Below, in pieces: positions 17,586 to 25,901 of a DNA stretch of 64,000 nucleotides. The position numbers and the translations under genes are program-made. Below the pieces are notes generated by a model. The model saw nothing but the letters and a program-made list of their open reading frames with translations, made no database searches and was not told where the DNA came from. Source of the stretch: Candidatus Thiothrix putei (lineage in GTDB: Bacteria > Pseudomonadota > Gammaproteobacteria > Thiotrichales > Thiotrichaceae); assembly GCA_029972225.1 (NCBI GenBank), contig CP124756.1, forward strand, positions 2,772,001-2,836,000, given 5' to 3'. The stretch's first letter is position 1. Each line of letters begins with the position of its first letter.

Positions 17586-18560
17586 ATGTCACACCACGCT
17601 AAAGACCTGCTTACCCTTGCCAAAGCGGTCATCGATACTGAAATCGCCGCCCTCGCCGCCCTGCCCTCGCGTTTAGACGCTGACTTCCTCCACGCTTGCG
17701 AAGCCATTCTCGCTTGCAAAGGGCGCGTTATTGTTACGGGTATGGGCAAATCCGGGCATATCGGTAACAAAATTGCCGCCACCCTCGCCAGCACCGGCAC
17801 ACCCGCATTTTTCCTGCATCCCGGCGAAGCCAGCCATGGCGACCTCGGCATGATCGTCAGCGGCGATGTCATCATTGCGCTTTCTAATTCCGGTACCAGC
17901 GCCGAAATTCTTGCAATTCTGCCGGTCATCCGTCGTCTTGACGTGCGCATTATCGCCATGACCGGCAACCCGCAGTCGCCAATGGCAGAGGCCGCCGATT
18001 TCCACATCCATATCGGGGTCGACAAAGAAGCTTGTCCTTTGGGTCTTGCGCCCACCTCCAGCACCACCGCCACCTTGGTCATGGGCGATGCGCTCGCGGT
18101 AGCCTTACTGGAAGCACGTGGATTTACTGCCAATGATTTCGCCCGTTCCCACCCCGGCGGACGTTTAGGCAAGCGCTTGCTGGTGCATGTGCGTGACATT
18201 ATGCATACTGGCGCGGACATTCCCCAAGTCCGCCCCGATGCGAGCTTGCAACAAGCAATTCTGGAAATGACGCGCAAAAAACTCGGCATGACCGCCATCA
18301 CCACTGAGACGGGAAAATTACAGGGTATTTTTACTGACGGCGATTTACGCCGCTCTTTCGAGAAAGGGCAAAGCTTACACGAACAACCCATCTCCGCTTT
18401 GATGACCATCTCATTTCGCAGTATCGACGCACACAGTCTTGCTGTTGAGGCTCTCAATCTGATGCAGGAATACGCCATCACGGTACTACCCGTTATTCAG
18501 GATGGCAGTGTTATCGGTATTATTCATATGCATGATCTATTACGCGCTGGTATTGCCTAA
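17586..18560 (+). CDS. kdsD: Arabinose 5-phosphate isomerase KdsD
   Basis: Converts ribulose 5-phosphate to arabinose 5-phosphate, the first step to KDO of lipopolysaccharide. The 324-residue protein has an SIS domain (residues about 25-185, with TGMGKSGHIGNKIAATLAST and SNSGTSAEI) and two C-terminal CBS domains (about 205-320). Length and end (MHDLLRAGIA) match the family, so the gene is complete. The stop codon TAA is directly at the left end of an ISAzo13-type element and is one copy of its target duplication. kdsC, the usual next gene, is not in the window. Confidence 0.95.
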   Translation: MSHHAKDLLTLAKAVIDTEIAALAALPSRLDADFLHACEAILACKGRVIVTGMGKSGHIGNKIAATLASTGTPAFFLHPGEASHGDLGMIVSGDVIIALSNSGTSAEILAILPVIRRLDVRIIAMTGNPQSPMAEAADFHIHIGVDKEACPLGLAPTSSTTATLVMGDALAVALLEARGFTANDFARSHPGGRLGKRLLVHVRDIMHTGADIPQVRPDASLQQAILEMTRKKLGMTAITTETGKLQGIFTDGDLRRSFEKGQSLHEQPISALMTISFRSIDAHSLAVEALNLMQEYAITVLPVIQDGSVIGIIHMHDLLRAGIA

Positions 18561-18588
18561 GGAACTGTCCCGAAATAACTTCCCGAAA

Positions 18589-19530
18589 TCAGGGGGACTG
18601 AGGGGTAGCGGTGTAGTTCCATTTTGGCAGGAAATCATCGAACTGGATGGTCATGTTATCCTTAAACGCTTGGGTATACTTGCGCCCGGTTTCAAAAACT
18701 TTACTGATGATGCGGACAGCGACCTTCAAGCCAGTGGTGGTTTCCGTTTTTGCCATGTAGTGTTTGGCGGTTTCGACCGTTTCCAACGGCACACCCCGGC
18801 AGGCACGGGTCACATGGGGGAACAGTCGGTGTTCAATCGGGTTGTATTTGGAGCAATAGGGCGGGTAGTGGGCGATGCGTATTGTCAGGTTCAGGCTGTC
18901 CGCCAATGCCTGCAAGTCTTGCTTGAACAGGTACGCAGAGGAACTGTTGCTGCCACCACCGTCACATAAGACCAACAGCTCGTCAGCTTCGGGGTAGTTG
19001 GGTTTCCCTTGCTCACGCCACCATAAGCCAAGGCTTTCGCAGGCAAACTCGGTGGTGTCGTGGCTGGTGTTCAGGTGCAGTGCCGCTTCGTTGCGGGCAA
19101 GGTCGTAGATGCCGTGGGGGATCACCTGACCATTGCCATAGCTGGGGAAGTCATGGTCATTGACCTCCGTGGGTTCGACGGCATCCGTTACCCCTTCACG
19201 GTAAAAGTTGCCCAGCAGTTCCTTCTTTTTGGTGTCAATGCTGATCACGGGTTTGCCTGCTTGCAGGTAGGTTTGTTTGAGTTGGGCAATCTTTTCAAAC
19301 TGGGCATTACGGTCAGCGTGTTGCCCCATGGTGCGTTTCTTCTGGGGCTTGCGGCGGCGGTAGCCGTGCTCCCGTAATAGGCGCGACACCACGTTTTTCC
19401 CAGCCGATGTCCCCAATGCCTGCATCCGCCGGGCAATCTGCCGACGTGACAGGTTCGTCCATTTCACCGCCTCCCGCATGGGGTCGCCTGCCGTATGATC
19501 CTTTAAAACTTGGCGAAAATGCTCATCCAA
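18589..19530 (-). CDS. ISAzo13 transposase, main (DDE) frame
   Basis: A 313-residue frame with the RNase H-like DDE domain of ISAzo13 transposases: VISIDTKKKELLGNF, LVLCDGGGSNSS and YCSKYNPIEHRLFPHV supply the D, D and E. The open frame extends upstream to at least 19569, where it joins the 90-residue frame by a -1 shift. An independent start at 19530 (TTG) is weak. Confidence 0.85.
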   Translation of the reverse strand: MDEHFRQVLKDHTAGDPMREAVKWTNLSRRQIARRMQALGTSAGKNVVSRLLREHGYRRRKPQKKRTMGQHADRNAQFEKIAQLKQTYLQAGKPVISIDTKKKELLGNFYREGVTDAVEPTEVNDHDFPSYGNGQVIPHGIYDLARNEAALHLNTSHDTTEFACESLGLWWREQGKPNYPEADELLVLCDGGGSNSSSAYLFKQDLQALADSLNLTIRIAHYPPYCSKYNPIEHRLFPHVTRACRGVPLETVETAKHYMAKTETTTGLKVAVRIISKVFETGRKYTQAFKDNMTIQFDDFLPKWNYTATPQSP

Positions 19531-19547
19531 TTGCAGGTGCGTAGCGT

Positions 19548-19820
19548 TCAGCCGTTTGCGCCCGCCCCTTTTTTTCGCTGCCTTACGGTGGGCAAGCCAT
19601 CTTCCGATTCCAACTCCGTCAACCCGTGGCGGATGGTTTTGGGGTCACAGTCCAATAACCGGGAAATGTAGTCCTGCCCCCCGTGCCCAAGCCGGACGGC
19701 TTCCACGGCGGCGTAGCGGCGGCGGTCACGCTCATTGAGCGATTGGTAGAACCGCTGCATTTGTTTTTCTATGGCTGATGGGTAAACATCCATTGGCTCA
19801 TCCTCGGTGTTGATTGGCAT
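19548..19820 (-). CDS. ISAzo13 transposase, N-terminal frame
   Basis: A 90-residue frame with the N-terminal DNA-binding part of an ISAzo13 transposase (YAAVEAVRLGHGGQDYISRLL). It contains the slippery heptamer A AAA AAA followed by G at 19575-19569, in the zero frame. A -1 shift there joins RQRKK to RGGRKRLNATHLQLDEHF of the next frame, which restores the usual family sequence. Without the shift translation ends ten codons later. Confidence 0.75.
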   Translation of the reverse strand: MPINTEDEPMDVYPSAIEKQMQRFYQSLNERDRRRYAAVEAVRLGHGGQDYISRLLDCDPKTIRHGLTELESEDGLPTVRQRKKGAGANG

Positions 19821-19899
19821 TACAAGGGGCTATCTTCCCCCTTTCGCTGTTAGCAGAAAAGAGGGAAGTTATTTCGGGACAGTTCCTAAGGAAAAAGGT

Positions 19900-19913
19900 T
19901 TGACCTGAGTCAA
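19900..19913. promoter_or_regulatory. FNR/DNR-type box upstream of norC
   Basis: TTGACCTGAGTCAA is a perfect palindrome in its half-sites (TTGAC-N4-GTCAA) and close to the FNR/DNR consensus TTGAT-N4-ATCAA. It lies 65 bp before norC and 14 bp from the ISAzo13 right end. It predicts control by oxygen limitation or NO through a CRP/FNR-family regulator. Confidence 0.75.
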
Positions 19914-19977
19914 GGCCGCTCACCTATCCATTCCTCTACCCTCCTAGCAGTAACACTATTACGGAGGGATTCACACC

Positions 19978-20413
19978 ATGCAGGAAGTTTTCACCAAAAG
20001 CATGGCGAGAAATATTTACTATGGCGGCTCAGCGTTTTTCCTGCTGCTCTTTCTTGCCCTGACATTCGACACGCATCAGGCTTGGCCTGCGCGTGACAAC
20101 CATCAAAACCTCACCGAACAGGTTGCCGCAGGCAAACGCTTGTGGGAACGCAATAACTGCATCGGCTGCCACACCTTGCTGGGCGAAGGCGCGTATTTCG
20201 CCCCCGAACTCGGCAATGTCTACAAGCGTTTCGGCGAAAACTAAGGACGCGATCAAAGCCTTCATCAAGAGCCGACCCGTGGATGGCATCCCCGGTCGCC
20301 GCAGTATGCCGCAATTCAATTTTACCGATGCGGAACTGGACGAGATTGTTGAATTCCTGAAATACACCAGTGAAATCAATACCGAAAACTGGCCACCTAA
20401 CATTCAGGGTTAA
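19978..20413 (+). pseudogene. norC: Nitric oxide reductase subunit C, frameshifted
   Basis: NorC is the membrane-anchored cytochrome c subunit that passes electrons to NorB. The first frame (19978-20244) gives the N-terminal anchor (YYGGSAFFLLLFLALTF) and the heme site CIGCHTLLGEG, then stops after YKRFGEN. The rest (DAIKAFIKSRP through PQFNFTDAELDEIVEFLKYT to WPPNIQG) is in another frame and ends at 20413. The two parts together match a full NorC of about 145 residues, so one indel near 20235-20245 broke the gene. The start has a GGAGGG ribosome binding site. A sequencing error cannot be excluded. Confidence 0.85.
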
Positions 20414-21589
<1,176 letters not shown>

Positions 21590-21590
<1 letters not shown>

Positions 21591-21694
21591 TGGTACAAGC
21601 CCATTTGCCTATGCCGCGCTTACCAGAAAGCATGACTAAAGCAATGGTTGATGTGCTGAACACTTTGCCGCTAGGTGCCGCGCATGGTCGATAA
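21590..21694 (+). other. 34-codon ORF overlapping norB end and PIN-like start
   Basis: A short frame starts at an ATG that overlaps the norB stop (TGATG) and ends in a TAA that overlaps the PIN-like gene by 11 bp. The product (MVQAHLPMPRL to GAAHGR) is not recognised. The overlap with a PIN-like gene is the layout of an antitoxin-toxin pair, so it could be the 3' remnant of an antitoxin gene fused to the norB deletion end. Speculative. Confidence 0.3.
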
Positions 21695-22208
21695 TCCGGT
21701 TATCTTGCTGGCGGATGCGGGGCCGTTGATCACGTTGGCGTATGCCGATGCGCTAGATGTGTTGCTGTTACCCGGCTGGACGGTGCAAATGGTCGATAGG
21801 GTGTTGCACGAAGTGACCCGCAATCAAACGCCTACCAGCCAGAAAATTACCGCTTGGGTAGCGAAACACCAATTGCAGATTCGCGAAACCACGCTCCTGC
21901 GGCGTTACACACAAGCTTTAGCAAGCGGTGAAACACCCCGCAAAGCCAATTTGGGTGAACTGGCGGTGCAAGAAGTGATGACTGACTTTGCGCTGTTGAC
22001 TGAACCGCCTACGGGTGTTTTTCTGTTTGAAGATCACAAGGTTGCGCGTGCCAGTTTTTTGCTGCCCGAACATTGCCACAAAATCAGTACCCGCGCTTTC
22101 CTGCAATTTCTGGAGCAACAAGGTTTGCTGGCTTCAGCCGCTGACATTGAGCGTAACGCTGTGCAAGCGGGGCGGGCGTTTTCGCAACTACGTTTTCCGC
22201 CCGCCTAA
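21684..22208 (+). CDS. PIN-like domain protein, possible toxin
   Basis: A 174-residue protein beginning ILLADAGPLITLAYADAL, the usual first strand and acidic residue of PIN-like nucleases. FEDHKVARASFLL, near residue 115, supplies a second acidic cluster and a helix. ATG 21684 is chosen over an upstream GTG at 21675. The spacing from a short upstream ORF suggests a former toxin-antitoxin pair. Whether an antitoxin survives is doubtful. It separates the norCB remnants from the hemerythrin gene. Confidence 0.55.
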   Translation: MVDNPVILLADAGPLITLAYADALDVLLLPGWTVQMVDRVLHEVTRNQTPTSQKITAWVAKHQLQIRETTLLRRYTQALASGETPRKANLGELAVQEVMTDFALLTEPPTGVFLFEDHKVARASFLLPEHCHKISTRAFLQFLEQQGLLASAADIERNAVQAGRAFSQLRFPPA

Positions 22209-22222
22209 TCTCCGCAATCTAC

Positions 22223-22236
22223 TTGACCTGAATCAA
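22223..22236. promoter_or_regulatory. FNR/DNR-type box upstream of hemerythrin
   Basis: TTGACCTGAATCAA matches the FNR/DNR consensus and differs by one base from the box upstream of norC. It lies 60 bp before the hemerythrin start, the usual activating distance. The shared box suggests a common regulon for NO or low oxygen. Confidence 0.75.
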
Positions 22237-22295
22237 TGTCCCCTACGCCCCTATGCCCTACCCTTGCGCCATGCTTGACTTCAATGGGTATAACA

Positions 22296-22730
22296 ATGGC
22301 TTACACTGAACCTTACGCTGCGAATTGGGAGGCGTTGCCGAATGTGGCAATGCCGTTTATGAACACCGTGCATGACGATGAATTGGCGCTGGTTTCACGC
22401 TTGCTGGCAGATCTTGAAAACGCCGCCGAACCTGCCAGCATTGACGCGCAAATTGCCGCCTGGGTGGAACACACTAGGGCGCATTTTTCCCGCGAAGAAC
22501 GTTTGATGCACGAATACGATTTCTTCGCCACGCCCTGCCATCAGGGTGAACACGAGACGGCCTTGCTGCAATTGCTGGGTGTACAACAGCAATGGTTACG
22601 CGAGCGCGATATCGCGATGTTGCAGGATTACATCCAGTATTGGCGCGAATGGCTGCAACAACACATCGGCACGATGGATTTTGTGACGGCGCAATTCCTC
22701 AGCCAGTTGAATGTGCAGGTCGAGCTGTAA
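22296..22730 (+). CDS. Bacteriohemerythrin
   Basis: A 144-residue single-domain hemerythrin from ATG 22296 (MAYTEPYAANW). It shows the expected diiron ligand series: H in NTVHDDE, H in RAHFSREERLMH (with E), H in PCHQGEH, and H and D in QQHIGTMDF. Such proteins bind O2 or NO in the cytoplasm. The FNR/DNR-type box upstream and the neighbouring nor genes suggest a role in NO or oxygen handling. An in-frame start further upstream (22284) is possible but adds nothing conserved. Confidence 0.88.
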   Translation: MAYTEPYAANWEALPNVAMPFMNTVHDDELALVSRLLADLENAAEPASIDAQIAAWVEHTRAHFSREERLMHEYDFFATPCHQGEHETALLQLLGVQQQWLRERDIAMLQDYIQYWREWLQQHIGTMDFVTAQFLSQLNVQVEL

Positions 22731-22822
22731 GCAAGGCGGCGGATTGGCGCATACCGTGAAGCGGGACATCTGCGTATAATGGCGCGTTTGCTACCCAGCC
22801 TTCACACCATAAAGATACCCGA

Positions 22823-22943
22823 ATGAGCCAAACCGCCAATAACCTCGCCGCCTACTGCTGGTCAATCGCTGACCTGCTGCGCGGTGATTTCAAATAGTCC
22901 CAATACGGGCGCATTATCCTGCCGTTCACCGTTATTTCAAACC
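22823..22943 (+). pseudogene. hsdM: 5' remnant of type I methyltransferase gene hsdM
   Basis: Starting at ATG 22823, [19 protein letters not shown] then RGDFK is the standard HsdM N-terminus. A TAG follows at once; beyond it the same frame reads SQYGRIILPFTV, which is the next conserved HsdM block, so the stop is a point mutation. The frame is lost near 22943 where the TnpB element begins. A TATAAT (22775-22780) lies upstream. The 3' end of hsdM appears on the other side of the TnpB element. Confidence 0.85.
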
Positions 22944-22944
22944 T

Positions 22945-23100
22945 ACCCAAATCTACTTATAGCTAACTAAAAGTAGTCATGGTGTTGAATTCCTGCTTCA
23001 CGGGGGCTGGTTTCGTCTTCGGCTTGCGCCCAAGACCAGAGCCTTCCCCTCCACAGGCAGACACCGTGTAACTCACGGCGTATTCTTCTAAATTCTTGGC
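22945..23100 (-). ncRNA. Possible omega RNA region of the TnpB element
   Basis: In this family the guide RNA (omega RNA) covers the 3' part of tnpB and the right end of the element and runs into flanking DNA, which acts as guide. Here that would be the - strand from about 23100 to 22945, with a stem-loop at 22976-22953 and the guide in the hsdM remnant just below 22945. Placement is by family analogy, with no RNA evidence. Confidence 0.35.
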
Positions 23101-24171
23101 GGCATTTACGTCACGGTCATGGACTGCACCGCAAACGGGGCAAGTCCATTCACGTACCGACAGTGGCAGCTTCTCCACTTTATGCTCACAGCCAGCAGCA
23201 GAACACGTCTTGCTCGAAGCAAAAAACCGATCAGCCACCACGACCACCGCACCCCGCATTTCCGCCTTGTATTCCAGTTGCCGCCGGAACTCGAAGAATC
23301 CCATGTCACTGATGGCACGGGATAAATGACGGTTTTTCACCATGCCCGATACGTTCAAATCTTCAATGCCGATGGTGTGGAATCGGCGGGTCAAATCCGT
23401 GGTGAGTTGGTGCAAACTGTCTTGGCGAATGTTGGCAATACGTGCGTGAAGTTTTGCCAGCTTCTGCTTCGCCTTGTGGCGGTTGGCACTGCTTTTGACC
23501 TTGCGGGACAGGCTGCGCGAGAGCCGTTTTAGGCGGGAAAGCAAGGCTTTATGCGGCTTTGCCCCAACCACTTTTTCCCCCGTTGATAGGGTTGCCAGTG
23601 CAGATACGCCCAAATCCACCCCTACCGTGCCTTGGTTTTTGGCAGGCGGGAGGTGGTTTGAGGTGGTGTCCACGGTGATGCTGGCGAACCACTGGTCAGC
23701 GGTGCGGGAAATCGTGGCAGAGAGGATTTTGCCGGAAAAGCGTAACGTTTCCCGCATCCGCACTAACCCAAGGTTGGGAATGCGGATGCGGCAACCGTCA
23801 AGGCTGAACTGGTCGTTGGTGAGGGTGAAACTGTCGCGGCTTTTGCCTTTCTTTTTGAATTGCGGGTACTGGGTGCGTCCCGCAAAGAAGTTTTTGAAGG
23901 CTGCACCGAGTTGGATAATCGCCATTTGCGGGGCGTTTTTGGTGACTTCCAGCATCCAGGGGAATTGTTCGCGTTTGATGGCGTTCAATTGGCGGCGCAA
24001 GCCCATTTGGTTGGGTTTTGGCTGGGTGTTGTCGTCTTTCCATGCTGCGTATTGGGTTTGCCATTCTGCCAACGCCCAGTTGTAGGCGAACCGTGCTGTA
24101 CCAGCGGCTTTCGCCAAGTACGTCGCTTGCTTATGGTTGGGGTCAAGGCGGATTTTGTGGCTGATGATCAT
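22963..24171 (-). CDS. tnpB: TnpB RNA-guided nuclease (OrfB, RuvC and zinc ribbon)
   Basis: A 402-residue TnpB, the ancestor-type relative of Cas12 nucleases. The N-terminal helix-turn-helix part (DPNHKQATYLAKAAGTARFAYNWAL region) is present. The split RuvC centre is intact: D in GVDLGVSAL (near residue 189), E in GIEDLNV (near 275) and D in HDRDVNAAKN (near 357). The zinc ribbon has C-x4-C and C-x2-C pairs (CSAAGC, CPVCG). No frame break is seen, so the enzyme may be active. TnpB proteins cut DNA using a guide RNA made from the 3' end of the element. Confidence 0.95.
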   Translation of the reverse strand: MIISHKIRLDPNHKQATYLAKAAGTARFAYNWALAEWQTQYAAWKDDNTQPKPNQMGLRRQLNAIKREQFPWMLEVTKNAPQMAIIQLGAAFKNFFAGRTQYPQFKKKGKSRDSFTLTNDQFSLDGCRIRIPNLGLVRMRETLRFSGKILSATISRTADQWFASITVDTTSNHLPPAKNQGTVGVDLGVSALATLSTGEKVVGAKPHKALLSRLKRLSRSLSRKVKSSANRHKAKQKLAKLHARIANIRQDSLHQLTTDLTRRFHTIGIEDLNVSGMVKNRHLSRAISDMGFFEFRRQLEYKAEMRGAVVVVADRFFASSKTCSAAGCEHKVEKLPLSVREWTCPVCGAVHDRDVNAAKNLEEYAVSYTVSACGGEGSGLGRKPKTKPAPVKQEFNTMTTFS

Positions 24172-24307
24172 GGCAAACAGAATGCAGCACGGTGTGATAG
24201 TTGTCTAGTCATCCGTGCTTTTGCTGCTATCTTTTACGGATAAACGGCACTACGCTTTTATAAACCTAACCAAAATGATAAAGTTTGAATAGATTTATAT
24301 AGATTTT

Positions 24308-24577
24308 ATGGTAACTGTTTCAAACCCCTCACAGCCGGTCGATGTGCTGGTTGATGTCTATTTCCGGCGCGAAGTGTTGCCGCACGTTGTGGATGCGTGG
24401 ATTGATGGCAGCAAGCGCGATCCCAAGGATAACGAAGTTGGTTTGGTTGGTTATGAAATTCCGTTTAACCGGCATTTCTACGTCTATCAGCCGCCGCGTG
24501 ACCTTGCTGAGATTGACGCTGATTTGGATGCGGTTTCGGCAGAGATTATGGCGTTGTTGCGGGAGGTGCATTCATGA
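24308..24577 (+). pseudogene. hsdM: 3' remnant of hsdM
   Basis: An 89-residue ORF whose sequence from [20 protein letters not shown] through [16 protein letters not shown] to LLREVHS is the C-terminal end of type I HsdM methyltransferases. The upstream frame is closed by a stop near 24300, so it cannot be expressed as part of HsdM. Together with the 5' remnant at 22823-22943 it shows that the central catalytic part of hsdM is gone, with a TnpB element in its place. It is followed by vapBC and the hsdS start. Confidence 0.85.
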
Positions 24578-24593
24578 GGTTGATGCATGAAGA

Positions 24594-24632
24594 CCCTCAC
24601 CCCAACCCCTCTCCCAGAGGTAGAGGGGCTAA
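24594..24632. repeat. C-rich intergenic hairpin repeat
   Basis: CCCTCACCCCAACCCCTCTC followed by CCAGAGGTAGAGGGG forms a hairpin (CCCCTCTCCC against AGAGGGG). Similar C-rich intergenic hairpins are common in this kind of genome; a related one lies at 15.2 kb. It could act as a weak terminator before vapBC. Confidence 0.4.
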
Positions 24633-24683
24633 AAAAACTGATTTCCGCCGAGGTTCATTTACAAGAATTCGAGTTATGGCTAT

Positions 24684-24697
24684 TCTATAGCTATAGA
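24684..24697. promoter_or_regulatory. Palindromic operator upstream of vapBC
   Basis: TCTATAGCTATAGA is a perfect 14-bp palindrome, 16 bp before the antitoxin start codon. Toxin-antitoxin operons are usually autoregulated through such palindromes, so this is the likely binding site of the antitoxin or the complex. Confidence 0.6.
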
Positions 24698-24713
24698 GTG
24701 AACCAAGGGGATA

Positions 24714-24989
24714 ATGATGGAACTGACTACGATTGCTGAGGCAAAAAATAACTTGCCGCGTCTGATCCATGCGGCTGAAGCAGGGGATGACATTCATATT
24801 AGCCGTTTCGGTAAACCTGTTGCGGTGCTGATTTCTGAGGAACGTTACCAACAATTGTTCAATATGGGCAAAACGGTGTTTCAGGCGATGTTGCAATGGC
24901 GGGAACAGTATGGCGATCTTGATCTTGCGGATGAAGAAGTGGCTAGTTGGCGTGACCGCACCCCTGCACGGGAGTTTTCATGGGACTGA
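24714..24989 (+). CDS. Phd/YefM-type antitoxin
   Basis: A 91-residue antitoxin with the Phd/YefM N-terminal DNA-binding fold (TTIAEAKNNLPRLIHAAEAG followed by GKPVAVLISEERYQQL). The C-terminal half, rich in acidic and aromatic residues, would wrap the toxin. AAGGGG lies just upstream of two adjacent ATGs (24714 and 24717). It overlaps the toxin gene by 10 bp and sits between the hsdM and hsdS remnants. Confidence 0.88.
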   Translation: MMELTTIAEAKNNLPRLIHAAEAGDDIHISRFGKPVAVLISEERYQQLFNMGKTVFQAMLQWREQYGDLDLADEEVASWRDRTPAREFSWD

Positions 24990-25414
24990 AATACTTGTTG
25001 GATGCCAATATTCTGTCCGAACCTACTAAAAAACAACCTAATGCCAATGTCATGCACAAACTGGGTATACATGCGGGTGAATACGGCACGGCAGTCACTG
25101 TTTGGCATGAAATGCACTATGGCGTGGAGCGGTTGGAGGATTCGCGGCGCAAAGCCAGCCTTGTGGCATATTTGGAAGCCTTGGGGCGGAGCGGATTGCC
25201 GGTGTTGCCTTACGAAAAAAACGCAGGATTATGGTTAGCGCAAGAGCGTGGCAGGCTTGCCCGACGTGGGATTACTATCCCGTTCGCTGATGGGGAAATC
25301 GCTGCTATTGCTTGTGCCAATCAGCTTATTCTCGTGACGCGCAACGTAGACGACTTCAACATGTACGAATCGCTACCAATCGAAAACTGGTTTGCACCAG
25401 AAAATCAGGAGTGA
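24980..25414 (+). CDS. vapC: VapC-type PIN-domain toxin
   Basis: A 144-residue PIN-domain ribonuclease. The acidic residues are in place: D in YLLDANILSEPTKK (residue 8), E near WHEMHYGVERL (about 45), D in FADGEIAAIA (about 101) and D in TRNVDDFNMY (about 120). The start overlaps the antitoxin end by 10 bp. The stop lies 5 bp before the hsdS start, so the pair was carried inside an hsdM-vapBC-hsdS operon. The pair is the only intact gene unit of that locus. Confidence 0.92.
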   Translation: MGLKYLLDANILSEPTKKQPNANVMHKLGIHAGEYGTAVTVWHEMHYGVERLEDSRRKASLVAYLEALGRSGLPVLPYEKNAGLWLAQERGRLARRGITIPFADGEIAAIACANQLILVTRNVDDFNMYESLPIENWFAPENQE

Positions 25415-25419
25415 TTTGG

Positions 25420-25527
25420 GTGACAACAACCTACAAACCCTACCCCGAATACAAAGACTCCGGCACTATTGGTCTAGGATTAATACCTATTGGATGGGAA
25501 CCAAAAAAGATTAAATTTTTATTTTAG
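25420..25527 (+). pseudogene. hsdS: 5' remnant of type I specificity gene hsdS
   Basis: From GTG 25420, with AGGAGTGA just upstream, the frame reads TTTYKPYPEYKDSG then LIPIGWEPKKIKFL, the typical N-terminus of a type I HsdS subunit (the PxGWE motif starts the first target recognition domain). It ends at TAG 25525-25527, exactly where the IS5-like element begins. The remaining 350 or so residues of HsdS and the hsdR gene are absent; the next chromosomal gene after the IS nest is recG. Confidence 0.9.
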
Positions 25528-25901
25528 ACATTATCTATAAAAAACTGAAATATATAAATAATAATTATCAATGGCAAGATACACAGCCAGAGTGTAAATT
25601 CCTGACAGTAATAATAGCCTAGAGTAGGGACTAACGGCATGGCGGAGTACAGTTTTAACGCATTGAAATCCAATGAAAAGGCATTTGTTGCCATGACCAG
25701 TCTCAATGTTAAGGAGTTTTTGGGTTTGCTCGAACGGTTCAGTGCAGCTTACCAAACTGACCTACACGCACGGGGCAAACGTGTTGATGAGACGCGGGGT
25801 CGTTCTGATGGGAAACTGGCATTAATAGAAGACAAACTGTTTTTCATTCTGTTTTACCTGAAGACCTATCCTTTACAAGAAGTGCTGGCGTATTCATTTG
25901 A

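Larger units (their letters stand above)
18561..19886 (-). mobile_element. ISAzo13-family insertion sequence
   Basis: A 1326-bp element bounded by perfect 24-bp inverted repeats (18561-18584, starting GGAACTGTCCCG; 19863-19886). It is flanked by TAA at 18558-18560 and 19887-19889, a 3-bp target duplication. It codes for a two-frame transposase on the - strand. The ends and both transposase frames appear intact, so the element may still be able to move. Confidence 0.93.
22945..24240 (-). mobile_element. IS200/IS605-type element carrying tnpB only
   Basis: The element holds tnpB on the - strand and no tnpA. Each end has a short stem-loop: CTACTT/AAGTAG at 22953-22976 beyond the tnpB 3' end, overlapping its stop, and GCACGG/CCGTGC at 24187-24218 upstream of tnpB. 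Such subterminal hairpins are typical of this family, which moves without target duplication. The outer boundaries are approximate (left about 22945, right about 24220-24300). It lies within the hsdM remnant. Confidence 0.75.

Noticed and set aside
17522-18481. A 319-residue ORF antisense to kdsD
   Set aside because: It is the mirror of a well-conserved gene, has no ribosome binding site and no plausible protein character.
20093-20413. A separate 106-residue gene inside norC
   Set aside because: Only its second half is protein-like and it is the continuation of NorC in another frame; the first half is a shadow.
22963-24171. The TnpB gene as a Cas12 effector of a CRISPR system
   Set aside because: It is short (402 residues), has the TnpB layout, sits in a transposon-like unit with end hairpins, and no CRISPR repeats are near.
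25312-25527. A 71-residue ORF running from within vapC into the hsdS remnant
   Set aside because: The first half is an out-of-frame shadow of vapC; only the part from GTG 25420 is HsdS-like.
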